Shown: positions 1 through 8,045, counted from the stretch's first letter. The stretch is DNA of 64,000 nt from Streptomyces diastaticus subsp. diastaticus (GCF_011170125.1 NZ_BLLN01000005.1:434001-498000), one strand, 5' to 3'. The notes: generated by a model from the sequence alone, not told the origin. Numbers and translations are program-made.

Positions 1-434
1 TGGGTGACCGGGTGGTCGTCCTTCTTCTCGACGTCGGAGCCGGGCCCGCGCGGCGTGTGCCACGCGGCACCCGCCACCTCCAGCCAAAGATCGTCCTGCC
101 CCAGTGTGGTGGTGTCCGCTCCGCCGACCCACACCCAGCTGCGGCCCGTCTCCTCGGCGGTGGTCCGGTGGCCGGTCGCCTCGACGAACCGCCGGAAGTC
201 CGCGACCGTCACGGGCGAGCGGGCGATCCGGAACTCCGGCACGTCGACCTCGTGGGCCGGCGCGGCCTGGTCGGGGGTGCCGTCCGGGCGCACCCGGTCG
301 ACGCCCATGGTGAACGGGCCGCCCGGAATGGTGACCCAGTCGAATTCCGTACGCACGCCGATCGCCCCCGTCCTGCTCGTGCCGCTCGTGTCGGACGCTC
401 CGACCGTCGCACCTGTGCCGACCGATTCGCTCAT
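1..434 (-). CDS. Formylglycine-generating-enzyme (SUMF1)-like protein, C-terminus outside window
   Basis: The gene starts at 434 and runs off the left edge; 144 residues are visible. After a Ser/Thr/Gly-rich lead of about 25 residues, WVTIPGGPFTMG (33-44) is the classic opening of the FGE-sulfatase (SUMF1/EgtB/PvdO) fold. It is followed by a V-P-x-F-x-I-x-x-x-P-V-T strand and a DDHPVT segment just before the edge. The family includes formylglycine-generating oxygenases, ergothioneine sulfoxide synthases and tailoring hydroxylases. The residues that would separate these (copper-binding Cys or iron-binding His) lie outside the window. The start overlaps the stop of the upstream MFS gene (ATGA), so it is co-translated with the diamino-acid operon, where a tailoring oxidation is the likely role (inference). 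Confidence 0.8.
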   Translation of the reverse strand, partial: MSESVGTGATVGASDTSGTSRTGAIGVRTEFDWVTIPGGPFTMGVDRVRPDGTPDQAAPAHEVDVPEFRIARSPVTVADFRRFVEATGHRTTAEETGRSWVWVGGADTTTLGQDDLWLEVAGAAWHTPRGPGSDVEKKDDHPVT

Positions 435-1681
435 GTCGTCACCGCTTCCTGCGTCTCGTCCTCGCCCGCCTCGCGCACGGCCCTGATGGGCCCGAAGAAG
501 ACGAAGAGCGCGGACACGGTGGACACCAGCGCGCCGAGGAAGATCGTCGTGGGAACGCTCGTCCACACGGCCAGCCCGCCACCGAGGAGGAAGCCGAGCG
601 GCCTGGGGCCGGAGAAGATCATGCGCATCGTCGCGTTGACCCGGCCCAGCAGGTGGTCCGGGGTGACCGTCTGACGCAGCGTGTACTGGTTGATGTCGTA
701 CCAGGCGTTGGTGAATCCGGCGATCACGTTGACGACCACGATCACGGCGATCGCGGCACCCATCTGCGAGAGCGGGAGGAACAGGTACGCCACACCGCCC
801 GCGAGGATCGAGTGGACCAGCGTCGGGCCGAGTCCGAACCGGCCGACCACGCGCGAGATCGTCATGGCGCCCAGGACGTTCGAGACGCCGGTAACCGCCG
901 CCAGCAGACCCACCTGCCACGGCGAGAAGTGCAGTGTCTTGTACAGGAAGATCAGGTACACAGACTGGAAGATCGCGACGCCGAAGTCGAACGTCGAGTT
1001 GGCCACCGCGAGCCGCGCCAGCACCGGGTGCTTGACCACGAACCGCAGCCCCTCGCGGATCTCCGCCAGCATCGTGCGTGCGTCCAGCTTCGGCTTCTCC
1101 CGCGCCGTCTCCTCGGTCTTCATGAAGAGCAGCACCACCACGGAGATCAGGTAGGACACCGAGTCGACGAACACCGCCTTGGCCGGGCCGATCGCGGCGA
1201 CCAGCGCACCGCCGATCGCGGGGCCCGCCGTCTCCGCGACCGAGTCGGTGGCGCTGAGCCGCGCGTTGGCGCCGAGCAGCCCCTTGGCGCCGACCACCTG
1301 CGGCACCAGCGACAGATAGGCGATGTCGAACACCACAGTGAAGGTGCCCATCACGGCGGCCACCACGTAGATGACCCACAGCTCCCGGTAGCCGGCGAGG
1401 TACGCGAGCACCAGCGCGCCCGCGGCGAGCGCGCGGCCGGTGTCGCACACGATGAGCGTCAGGCGCCGGGGCCACCTGTCCACCAGCGTTCCCGCAGGCA
1501 GGGCGAACAGCGCGAAGGGCACGACCTGGGCCGCTCCGATCACGCTGACCTGGAACGGTGTCGCTTGGTAGACCAGGATGGCGAGTGTGGGGATCGCCAG
1601 CATGGAGACCTGGGTGCCGAACTGACTGACCCCCTGCCCCACCCACAGCTTGAGGAACTCCCCGCCCAACCTCGGCTTCAC
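431..1681 (-). CDS. MFS transporter, probable exporter of the cluster product
   Basis: 416-residue integral membrane protein with about twelve hydrophobic segments. The loop LVDRWPRRLTL between the second and third segments is the MFS motif A variant seen in the MFS_3/enterobactin-exporter-like group. The GTG start at 1681 overlaps the TGA of the upstream DUF885 gene (GTGA), and its own stop overlaps the start of the FGE-like gene (ATGA). An in-frame extension upstream of 1681 exists but would read through the DUF885 gene, so the coupled GTG is preferred. As the only transporter seen in the operon it most likely exports the diamino-acid-containing product or confers self-resistance (inference from position). 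Confidence 0.85.
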   Translation of the reverse strand: MKPRLGGEFLKLWVGQGVSQFGTQVSMLAIPTLAILVYQATPFQVSVIGAAQVVPFALFALPAGTLVDRWPRRLTLIVCDTGRALAAGALVLAYLAGYRELWVIYVVAAVMGTFTVVFDIAYLSLVPQVVGAKGLLGANARLSATDSVAETAGPAIGGALVAAIGPAKAVFVDSVSYLISVVVLLFMKTEETAREKPKLDARTMLAEIREGLRFVVKHPVLARLAVANSTFDFGVAIFQSVYLIFLYKTLHFSPWQVGLLAAVTGVSNVLGAMTISRVVGRFGLGPTLVHSILAGGVAYLFLPLSQMGAAIAVIVVVNVIAGFTNAWYDINQYTLRQTVTPDHLLGRVNATMRMIFSGPRPLGFLLGGGLAVWTSVPTTIFLGALVSTVSALFVFFGPIRAVREAGEDETQEAVTT

Positions 1682-3243
1682 TCGGCAACTCCTGTCGTGG
1701 CTTCGGCCGGACGTGCCGACCAGTACTCCGCGACAGTGGCCAGCGGGGCGAATCCCGCGCCCAGCACTCCGTCGTGGAAGGTCTTCAGTTCCGCTCCGCC
1801 CGCCTGTGCCCGCCAGCGCCGAATGACGAGCTTGCCGAGGCAGTACATGGCGGAGTCGAGGTCGGTGGGGATCGTCAGCGCCTCGCGGGCCGCCTCCTGC
1901 GGCGCCCACCCGCACACTCCCACCAGGTGCCGCGCCGCGTCCTGGAACTTCCAACGGCGCAGATGGACGGAGAGGAAGATCAGCAGACGGGACGCCGACA
2001 CCAGCGCGGCCCGCAACTGCGCCAGCTCCACCAGGGGGCGGCCGTCGGCCAGCCCGTGTTCGACGGAGAGTTCCTCGGCGTAGTGCGCCCAGCCCTCGGT
2101 GAACCCGGCGGTGCGAAAGCAGGTACGCACGATGCCGGGCAGGCTCTCGCTCGCCTTCGCGTGGAGGTAGTGGCCCGGGAACGTCTCGTGCACGGCGATG
2201 ACTTCGAGCATCGGCTCGTTGAGGTACTGCCGCCACACCCGTGCGCTCGGCCCGTCCGAGGTGAGGTCGGGTTCGGGCAGGTACAGCACATGTGGCCGGC
2301 GGACGTCCTCCAGCGGTCCGGAGATCACGATCTCCACGGCGGCCGTGCCGTCGAGTTGACGCATCCGCCGGAACTCCGGCATGGCGGTGGGATCCACGCT
2401 CACCACGTCGACGTCCCGCCAGAAGTCCCGCAGCCGCCGCACGATCGTCTCCGTCGTAGCGAGGACCGGGCCGCGCAGTGCCCGCGCGCTCAGCAGTTCG
2501 GCTGCGGTGCCGCCGAGCGCTCGGGACTTGCGGTCCAGCTCGGCCGCGTGCCGGTCGACCTCGTCGCGCGCCTCGGCCAGCAGTTCCTCGACCGGGATCT
2601 CGATGCCTTCCTGGGTGCGCAGCAGCCCGGCGAGACGGTCCGGGCCGAGCAGCGCGGCGACCGGCTTGGCGTCGGACACCGTCGCGGCGTAGCTCCGCAG
2701 GGCACGTGCGGCCGACTCGGCGCCCGGCACCGCGCCGAGTGCGCCGTCCAGGTGCGCGGCCTGGCCGCGCGCGAGTTCCGCCGCGCGCAGCCGCAGCCCG
2801 GCGGGGAGTGTGTCGTCCAGCCGGGCGGCGGTGGTCTCGAGATATCCGGGCAGGGCGCGCAGATGCGCCGCCAAGGCCTCGTCCCGCCGCCGCGCCGTCA
2901 GCTCCTCGTACACGTCGACGTCGGTCTCCGCGAGCGGGCCCAACGGGTCGGTGTGGGCGATGCGCAGCTCCTCGGCCCGGAACCGCTCGGCCTCGACTAG
3001 GAGGGCGGCGGCGCTCAGGTCGGCCCGCCGTTCCCGGTCGTCGGAGTGCGTCGCGGCGAGTCGGGCGCCGAGCGAGGCCAGTGCGGCGGGGTCGGGTCCG
3101 GAATCCGGCAGCACACCGTCGTACTCGTGCGCGCCCGCCAGCCTCGCCTTGTGCGGGTAGCGCGCGAACAGCGTCCCGACCGCCTCGGACACCACGTCGG
3201 CGTCCGGGGCGACGGGCGGTCCGTCATGGTCGACAGCAAACAT
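1678..3243 (-). CDS. DUF885 family protein (putative zinc metallohydrolase/peptidase)
   Basis: 521-residue, mostly helical soluble protein. HETFPGHYLH (352-361) gives the HExxxGH-type metal-binding motif of DUF885, and TEGWAHYAEEL (382-392) supplies the conserved downstream Glu/His region. These features relate the family to M32-like carboxypeptidases. No signal peptide is seen, so it should be cytoplasmic. Its ATG directly abuts the TAG stop of the 44-codon acidic ORF with no gap, and its own stop overlaps the MFS start. A peptidase placed right behind a small peptide gene in a biosynthetic operon could process that peptide, or trim or resist the final product. The family is known from its motifs, but the substrate is inferred only from position. 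Confidence 0.82.
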   Translation of the reverse strand: MFAVDHDGPPVAPDADVVSEAVGTLFARYPHKARLAGAHEYDGVLPDSGPDPAALASLGARLAATHSDDRERRADLSAAALLVEAERFRAEELRIAHTDPLGPLAETDVDVYEELTARRRDEALAAHLRALPGYLETTAARLDDTLPAGLRLRAAELARGQAAHLDGALGAVPGAESAARALRSYAATVSDAKPVAALLGPDRLAGLLRTQEGIEIPVEELLAEARDEVDRHAAELDRKSRALGGTAAELLSARALRGPVLATTETIVRRLRDFWRDVDVVSVDPTAMPEFRRMRQLDGTAAVEIVISGPLEDVRRPHVLYLPEPDLTSDGPSARVWRQYLNEPMLEVIAVHETFPGHYLHAKASESLPGIVRTCFRTAGFTEGWAHYAEELSVEHGLADGRPLVELAQLRAALVSASRLLIFLSVHLRRWKFQDAARHLVGVCGWAPQEAAREALTIPTDLDSAMYCLGKLVIRRWRAQAGGAELKTFHDGVLGAGFAPLATVAEYWSARPAEATTGVAE

Positions 3244-3378
3244 CTACGCGCCGCCCTCGTCGCTTTCCTCGTCGTCCTCGAACGCGATCTCGTTGTCGAC
3301 CTCTTGCAGCATGGTCTGGAGTTCTTCGTTGGACACGGAATCGAGTTCGTCCGCGTCGACCAGTTGGGAAAGAATCAT
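3244..3378 (-). CDS. 44-residue acidic peptide inside the diamino-acid cluster (possible precursor or carrier peptide)
   Basis: Encodes 44 residues with 16 Asp/Glu and no Lys, Arg, His, Cys, Trp, Tyr or Pro. The first part (LSQLVDADELDSVSNEEL) looks like an amphipathic RiPP-type leader helix; the end is FEDDEESDEGGA. Start choice: GGAGG at 3385-3389 sits 6 nt before the ATG at 3378. A second ATG at 3384 is only 0 nt from the GGAGG and overlaps the SbnB stop. It stops with TAG directly before the DUF885 start. It is not an MbtH or a carrier protein with a Ser-attachment motif, and it lacks the C-terminal EDWGE of LysW-type carriers. I do not recognise the family. A scaffold or precursor peptide is an inference from size, composition and its place beside a peptidase-like gene. 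Confidence 0.6.
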   Translation of the reverse strand: MILSQLVDADELDSVSNEELQTMLQEVDNEIAFEDDEESDEGGA

Positions 3379-3380
3379 CG

Positions 3381-4406
3381 TCATCCTCCGTATCGGGACA
3401 GCTCGTGGAAGAAGTCGTCGACGACCACGCCGTCGGTGTTCCGGTCGTAGACGTGTCGCGAGACGACGAGGTCCAGCACGCCGAGTCCGAAGGGCGAGAA
3501 GACCACAGTGCGGTCGTTCGGCGGGGTGAACCGCCCGGTCAGCACGTCGTACAGGGTGGTGTGCACGTGGTCGCGGTTGCCGGTGGCCTGCTCGGCGAGG
3601 TGCACCGAGGTGGCGGCCTTGAGGCAGTGTTCGACGTCGTCCACCACGTTGCAGCTGTCCAGTACGACCTCCGGCGAGAGGTCCCGCAGCGACACGTGCA
3701 GCACCAGTGGGTGGTGCACGAACCAGGCAGGGTCCTCGACGTGCGGTGTGCCCGCGGTCGTCGCGAAGAGCAGCAGGTCCGACGAGCGCACCAGACTCTC
3801 CAGGTCGTCGTGGACGGTGGTGCGCGGTGCACCGGCGCGTGCCAGGTATCCGGCGAAGCCCCGGGCGTGCTCGGCGCTGTGGTCGAAGAGGCCCACCTCC
3901 TCGCACTCGACGCCGGCCGCCCGGAGGTGGGTGTGCACGAACCGGGCGATCAGCCCGGTGCCGACGATGCCGAGCTTCCTCGGCTTCGGGCGGCCCGCGC
4001 CCAGCTTGACGGCGGCGAGCGCGGCGGACGCGGCCGTGCGGACCGCGCTGATGACCGAGCCCTCCAGGCACGCCAGCGGGTAGCCGGTCTCCTGGTCGTT
4101 GAGTACGACGACTGCGGACGCCCTCGGGATGCCCTTCTCCACGTTCGCGGGGAAGCTGGAGATCCACTTGATGCCGGAGACCGCGACGTCGCCGCCCACC
4201 GAGGCCGGCAGCGCGATGATCCGGTCGGAGGGCCGGTCGGGGAACCTCAAGAAGTATGACGGCGGGTTCACGGTGCTGCCGTCGCCGTGCAGGAGGTAGC
4301 CGTGTTCGACGAGGTCGAGCAGTTCCTCCTCGCAGCCGTCGAGGGCTTCGTGGACCGCCTTCCCGGAGATCACCACGAAGGCCCGTGGCGCGGTGGTGTC
4401 AGCCAT
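3381..4406 (-). CDS. sbnB: SbnB-like N-((2S)-2-amino-2-carboxyethyl)-L-glutamate dehydrogenase (Dap biosynthesis)
   Basis: 341 residues of the ornithine cyclodeaminase/mu-crystallin fold. In SbnB-type enzymes this protein oxidises the SbnA product ACEGA with NAD, releasing 2-oxoglutarate and L-2,3-diaminopropionate. Visible features are GIKWISSFP (78-86), the conserved Asn-Asp and Thr-Gly stretch VLNDQETGYPLACLEGSVIS, R123/T124 of the RTAA segment, and the Rossmann loop GTGLIA (149-154). Two starts are possible: ATG 4478 overlaps the SbnA stop (ATGA) but has no ribosome binding site and adds a low-complexity tail; ATG 4406 has GGAAGG 6 nt upstream and fits the family, so 4406 is used. It is paired with SbnA, as in staphyloferrin B and viomycin-type clusters. 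Confidence 0.88.
   Translation of the reverse strand: MADTTAPRAFVVISGKAVHEALDGCEEELLDLVEHGYLLHGDGSTVNPPSYFLRFPDRPSDRIIALPASVGGDVAVSGIKWISSFPANVEKGIPRASAVVVLNDQETGYPLACLEGSVISAVRTAASAALAAVKLGAGRPKPRKLGIVGTGLIARFVHTHLRAAGVECEEVGLFDHSAEHARGFAGYLARAGAPRTTVHDDLESLVRSSDLLLFATTAGTPHVEDPAWFVHHPLVLHVSLRDLSPEVVLDSCNVVDDVEHCLKAATSVHLAEQATGNRDHVHTTLYDVLTGRFTPPNDRTVVFSPFGLGVLDLVVSRHVYDRNTDGVVVDDFFHELSRYGG
3385..3389 (-). promoter_or_regulatory. Strong ribosome binding site of the acidic peptide ORF
   Basis: GGAGG on the minus strand lies inside the last codons of the SbnB-like gene, 6 nt upstream of the ATG at 3378. It is the best Shine-Dalgarno match in this operon and is the main support for the short ORF being translated, and at a high level. 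Confidence 0.7.
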
Positions 4407-4474
4407 GCTCTGCCTTCCGGTCGTGCTCGTTTCCCGGGTCAGGTCCCGCTCCCCGGTGGTTTTCTGAGACTCCG

Positions 4475-5512
4475 TCATGTCTGGTTGTCCCGGTGAGTGC
4501 CGAGCGCGGGGCTCGTGGCGCCGAACCGCCGGGCGACCCATGCGTCGTCGTAGACGGTGTCGGCGTATCTGTCCGCGAGGTCGGGTGCGATCGCGACGGC
4601 GCGCAGCCGGCCTCGCGGATCCTTCTCGTCGAGCCATCGCAGCGCGCCGCTGAGGACGGTCCCGGTGGAGCCGCCGAACAGGAACCCGCCGCGCGCCATC
4701 TCGCGGCAACGGCGCACGGTCTCCTCCTCGGCCACGTGCACGACGTCCGCGAACAGTTCGGGCTCCAGCAGCGGCGGTCGCACGCTGGCCCCGAGGCCGG
4801 GGATCGCCCTCGGCTTCGGAGCGCCGCCGAAGCTGACCGAACCCTCGGCGTCCACCGCGATCACCTTGACCTTGCCGCCGTTGTCCCGGAAGTACCTGGC
4901 GCACCCCGTCACGGTGCCCGCTGTGCCGACGCCGACGAACAGCGCGTCGAGGTCGGGGAACTCCTTCGCGATCTCCGGTGCCGTGGTCTCGTAGTGGGCG
5001 ATCCAGTTCGCCGGGTTGGCGTACTGGTTCAGCCACACGTAACGGGAGTCCTCGGCGCTGCGGGCCCGGACGTAGTCCAGCCGGGTCTGCAAGTAGCCGC
5101 CGTTGGCGTCCTGTTCGGTGACGACGACGAGTTCGGCGCCGAGCGATCGCAGCAGGTTCAGCGTGCTCGGGTTGCACCGAGGGTCGGTGACGCAGACGAA
5201 CCGCAGCCCCTTGTTCGCCGCGATCATCGCGAGCGCGAGGCCGAGGTTGCCGGAGGACGATTCGATGAGGATCGAGTCGTTGCCGAGCCGCCCGCTCTGT
5301 TCCGCCGCAGCAACCAGCCCGGCCGCGGCGCGCAGCTTCAGCGAGCCCGCGAAGTTGAAGCCCTCGACCCGCAGCAGCAGATCGCGCCCGAACGTCGGCC
5401 GCAGGTCGACGTAGACCTGTGATTCAAGCGGTTCGTACGGAGCGGTGACGACCCGCAGACCCGCGGTTTCCCCGGCCCTGGTCTTCCCGACCCCCGCGGT
5501 GGCCTCGTTCAC
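4475..5512 (-). CDS. sbnA: SbnA-like cysteine synthase homologue (O-phosphoserine + glutamate to ACEGA)
   Basis: 345-residue fold-type II PLP enzyme. The PLP lysine is K59 in NFAGSLKLRAA, the SSSGNLG loop (85-91) is the substrate carboxylate loop, and VGVGTAGTVTG is the phosphate-binding glycine loop. The family condenses O-phospho-L-serine with L-glutamate, and SbnB then yields L-Dap. The NFAGSxK version is typical of Dap-forming members of antibiotic clusters and not of housekeeping CysK (NPGGSxKDR). The GTG start at 5512 overlaps the MbtH stop (GTGA); no ATG is available nearby. It is directly upstream of sbnB in the same operon. Confidence 0.88.
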   Translation of the reverse strand: MNEATAGVGKTRAGETAGLRVVTAPYEPLESQVYVDLRPTFGRDLLLRVEGFNFAGSLKLRAAAGLVAAAEQSGRLGNDSILIESSSGNLGLALAMIAANKGLRFVCVTDPRCNPSTLNLLRSLGAELVVVTEQDANGGYLQTRLDYVRARSAEDSRYVWLNQYANPANWIAHYETTAPEIAKEFPDLDALFVGVGTAGTVTGCARYFRDNGGKVKVIAVDAEGSVSFGGAPKPRAIPGLGASVRPPLLEPELFADVVHVAEEETVRRCREMARGGFLFGGSTGTVLSGALRWLDEKDPRGRLRAVAIAPDLADRYADTVYDDAWVARRFGATSPALGTHRDNQT

Positions 5513-5706
5513 ACGCTCGCTTCCCGGACGCTCTTGGGCCGCATGTCCGTCCACACCGTCTCGATGTGGTCCAGGCACGCCGCCCGGGACCGGGCGGGAC
5601 CGTCCGCACGCCAGCCGGTCGGCAGGTCGCGGTCGGCCGGCCACAGGGAGTACTGCTCCTCCTCGTTGACCACCACGAAGTACTCGGCATTCTCGTCGTC
5701 GAACAT
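5509..5706 (-). CDS. mbtH: MbtH-like protein (NRPS adenylation-domain chaperone)
   Basis: 65 residues that fit the family along the whole length: N-x-E-E-Q-Y-S-L-W-P near the N-terminus, L-P-x-G-W in the middle, and the C-terminal CLDHIETVWTDMRPKSVR block with the conserved Trp residues. MbtH-like proteins bind and activate adenylation domains of non-ribosomal peptide synthetases. Its presence means an NRPS should lie in the part of the cluster left of the window. The stop overlaps the SbnA start. Confidence 0.93.
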   Translation of the reverse strand: MFDDENAEYFVVVNEEEQYSLWPADRDLPTGWRADGPARSRAACLDHIETVWTDMRPKSVREASV

Positions 5707-5792
5707 GTTGTTTCCCCATCCAGGAACAGGAATCGGTGGTGTCGGAATGGTCAGCGTGGTCGGAAGGGTTCACACGGCCGGAAGGGATCGGG

Positions 5793-6998
5793 TCACGCGG
5801 CCGCGCAGGACGCGGCGAGCAGGTCCAGGCCCTGTTCGAGTTCGGCCGATGTGGTCGTCAGCGGCGGCATGAGCTTGACGACCTGACCGCGTTCGCCCGC
5901 GGTCTCCACGAGCAGCCCCCGGGCGAACGCGGCGGCGCACACCGCGCGGGCCTGCTCGCTCGTCGGAAACACGAGTCCGTTGACGAGTCCGACGCCCCGG
6001 ACCGTCCAGGGCGTGCCGGCGGCCAGCTCCGCGAGCCGGTCCCGGACCAGTTCGCCCTTGGCGAGGGTGTCCTTCTCCAGGACGTCGTCGGCCCAGTACG
6101 TCTGCAGCGCCTTGGCCGCGGTGATGAACGCGAGGTTGTGGCCTCGGAAGGTGCCGCTGTGTTCGCCGGGCGACCAGACGTCCAGGTCGGCGCGGATCAG
6201 TGTGAGCGCGAGCGGAAGTCCGTACCCACTGAGGGACTTGGAGAGACAGACGATGTCCGGTACGACGTCGGGCTCACCGTCCCCGGTCGATTCGAAGCTG
6301 AAGAACGGTCCGGTGCGGCCGCAGCCGACCTGAATGTCGTCGACGATCAGCAGTACGCCGTGCTCGCGGCAGAGCGCGGACAAATCGCGCAGCCACGCGG
6401 CAGACCCGACGTTGACGCCTCCTTCTCCCTGCACGGTCTCGACGATCACCGCGGCCGGTCGTCGCTCGGCGAACACCTCGGCCAGACCGGCCAATTCGCC
6501 GTGTGGGAGCGGAATTTGATGCAGGGGTGCCACACCGTGGGCCGACCGGCTGATGGCGTTGTCACTCACACTCATCGCGCCGAGACTCATGCCGTGGAAG
6601 GAATTCTCAAACCCGAGCACCAGATGTCGTCCCGTGACCTTCCGGGCCAGTTCCAGCGCCGCTTCGACGGTGGCGGCTCCGGTCGGACCGGTGAACTGGA
6701 CGCGATAGTCGAGTCCGCGGGGTGTGAGCAAGTACCGGTCGAGCGCCTCCAGCAGTGTCCGCTTGGCGACGGTGCTCATGTCGAGCGAGTGCACCACGCG
6801 GTTGTCGGTCAGATAGTCGAGCAACTCGCCCTTGATGTGCGGGTTGTTGTGCCCGTAATTGACACCCCCGGCACCGGCGAAGAAGTCCAGATACCGATTG
6901 CCGCTTTCATCGGTGAGCCAACTGCCTTCGGCCCGGTCGAAAACCACGGGCCAGGTCCGGCAGTAATTTCGGACGGCCGATTCGTAAGCGCCGAGAAT
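5793..6998 (-). CDS. L-2,4-diaminobutyrate:2-oxoglutarate aminotransferase (EctB/DabA type)
   Basis: 401-residue class III PLP aminotransferase that makes L-2,4-diaminobutyrate from aspartate semialdehyde. DFFAGAGGVNYGHNNP, TGPTGAATVEAALELARK and ETVQGEGGVNV are EctB signatures; VDDIQVGCGRTG holds the PLP-binding Asp and CLSKSLSGYGLP the Schiff-base Lys. No ectA or ectC is present, so the Dab is probably a peptide building block and not an ectoine precursor (inference). The start is odd. The conserved N-terminal block ILGAYESAVRNYCRTWP lies upstream of the first GTG (6947), and no ATG, GTG, TTG or CTG exists in frame before the stop upstream. An ATT codon at 6998, 6 nt after a GGGGGG tract, would give a full-length protein. 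Confidence 0.85.
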   Translation of the reverse strand: MLGAYESAVRNYCRTWPVVFDRAEGSWLTDESGNRYLDFFAGAGGVNYGHNNPHIKGELLDYLTDNRVVHSLDMSTVAKRTLLEALDRYLLTPRGLDYRVQFTGPTGAATVEAALELARKVTGRHLVLGFENSFHGMSLGAMSVSDNAISRSAHGVAPLHQIPLPHGELAGLAEVFAERRPAAVIVETVQGEGGVNVGSAAWLRDLSALCREHGVLLIVDDIQVGCGRTGPFFSFESTGDGEPDVVPDIVCLSKSLSGYGLPLALTLIRADLDVWSPGEHSGTFRGHNLAFITAAKALQTYWADDVLEKDTLAKGELVRDRLAELAAGTPWTVRGVGLVNGLVFPTSEQARAVCAAAFARGLLVETAGERGQVVKLMPPLTTTSAELEQGLDLLAASCAAA

Positions 6999-7004
6999 AG
7001 CGAT

Positions 7005-7010
7005 CCCCCC
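7005..7010 (-). promoter_or_regulatory. Purine-rich ribosome binding site preceding a possible AUU start
   Basis: The minus strand reads GGGGGG here, followed by ATCGCT and then the ATT codon at 6998 of the diaminobutyrate aminotransferase. The spacing of 6 nt is ideal for that codon and far too long for the next canonical start (GTG 6947). Confidence 0.45.
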
Positions 7011-7077
7011 AGAATCGACTCGTGTTCCTCACGGATAGAAGACGCACCACCCGCTGTCCACGGGATGCTAACTACGG

Positions 7078-7300
7078 CACATCGCACAGGTCAACGGTGT
7101 AACTCCAGCCAAACAGGCCACAGTTGCCCCTCTTTTGTCCCGCCTCGTCGTCGAACCTGTCACCGAACCAATCTCCCGCCATGCTGCCGCGCTCCTGGCC
7201 GACACCGGACTGCACGGACACAGTCCGCCGTCGACGCCATGCTCAACGCCACCACGCCGCCCCAGGCCGACCACGGTCTTCACCGCCTCGCCAGGCGGCG
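7078..7300 (+). pseudogene. PIN-domain (VapC-type) toxin relic, frameshifted
   Basis: Reading across frames gives pieces that match the C-terminal half of VapC-type PIN proteins: LLSRLVVEPVTEPISRHAA then ALLADTGLHGH in one frame, VDAMLNATTP in a second, and TTVFTASP back in the first. In PIN toxins these correspond to the helix before the GLxGH turn, the conserved D-A in the A-x-D-A-x-x-A-A helix, and the VLTSDP strand. Two compensating shifts between about 7220 and 7270 and the missing N-terminal half show a decayed gene. The rest of 7010-7655 shows no gene I can support; 7530-7633 on the plus strand reads as another short fragment (ending in DERARIFLTHQR). Confidence 0.45.
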
Positions 7301-7655
7301 TCTCCTGCTTCGTGTGTGGCGAGGCGTACGACGTTGATCGCGGTCGCGTGAAGATGTGCTGGAGGTGGGTCTTGCGCTCGCCCGGTAGCGGCAGCGGCGG
7401 GCGCCGTGTCCGTTGACGGGCCTCGTGCCCGATCCCCTCGATGCGCGATCGGACCGGAATACGTGCCTCCACGCCACGAGGGAGGGGCACTTCCGTCTCC
7501 TCCGACTCATGGGTCACCCTCAAGGCCGATCCGCACCCTGCGCGCAGACCTCCGTCTGCATCGGGCCCGCGGCGTACGGGTCGCGGCCGAGCTCGACGAA
7601 CGCGCACGAATCTTCCTCACCCACCAGCGCTGACCGGCAGCCCGCCGGTCAACTT

Positions 7656-7946
7656 ATGCAGCCTGACGACAACAACCCGCCTCGACGAACGCAACCAGCA
7701 GTGACCGATACCTGGAACGGCGAACCGCTGGCAGACGCCAAGAGCGCGAACGAGGACATCCACTACCGGATCCACGACGCCGGCAGCGGAGCGCTACTGG
7801 GATTCGGCACGGGCCGTGGTGGTGCACTGGGAGCCGTAGTGGCCCACTGCCGGCGTGTGGAAGACGCCCACCCCGGCCGCCACCTGGTCATCCGCGCCTA
7901 CGACGGTCCGGCCGGAATGGCCTTCGACCGCCCTGCAGGACCGTAA
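7656..7946 (+). CDS. Small hypothetical protein
   Basis: Up to 96 residues from ATG 7656, or 81 from the GTG at 7701. The central part (TDTWNGEPLADAKSANEDI, then HYRIHDAGSGALLGFGTGRG) has normal protein composition with a predicted beta-rich core, followed by a run ending in HLVIRAYDGPAG. I do not recognise a family. It lies at the left border of the island between the PIN relic and the oppositely oriented operon at 8046-10150. It could be a small accessory protein or a fragment. Confidence 0.4.
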   Translation: MQPDDNNPPRRTQPAVTDTWNGEPLADAKSANEDIHYRIHDAGSGALLGFGTGRGGALGAVVAHCRRVEDAHPGRHLVIRAYDGPAGMAFDRPAGP

Positions 7947-8045
7947 CGCGTTCACCGCCCGCCGTGCGGCCACCGCGAGCCCCACACCCGTCGCTCTACG
8001 CCCCACCCCGCCCGGTCGCGGCCGGCGACGGGGCGGGGCTGCTGT

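Noticed and set aside
7413..7655. In-frame N-terminal extension of the small ORF ending at 7946
   Set aside because: The extra residues are Arg/Ser/Thr-rich with no coding signature; an ATG at 7656 or a GTG at 7701 is a better start.
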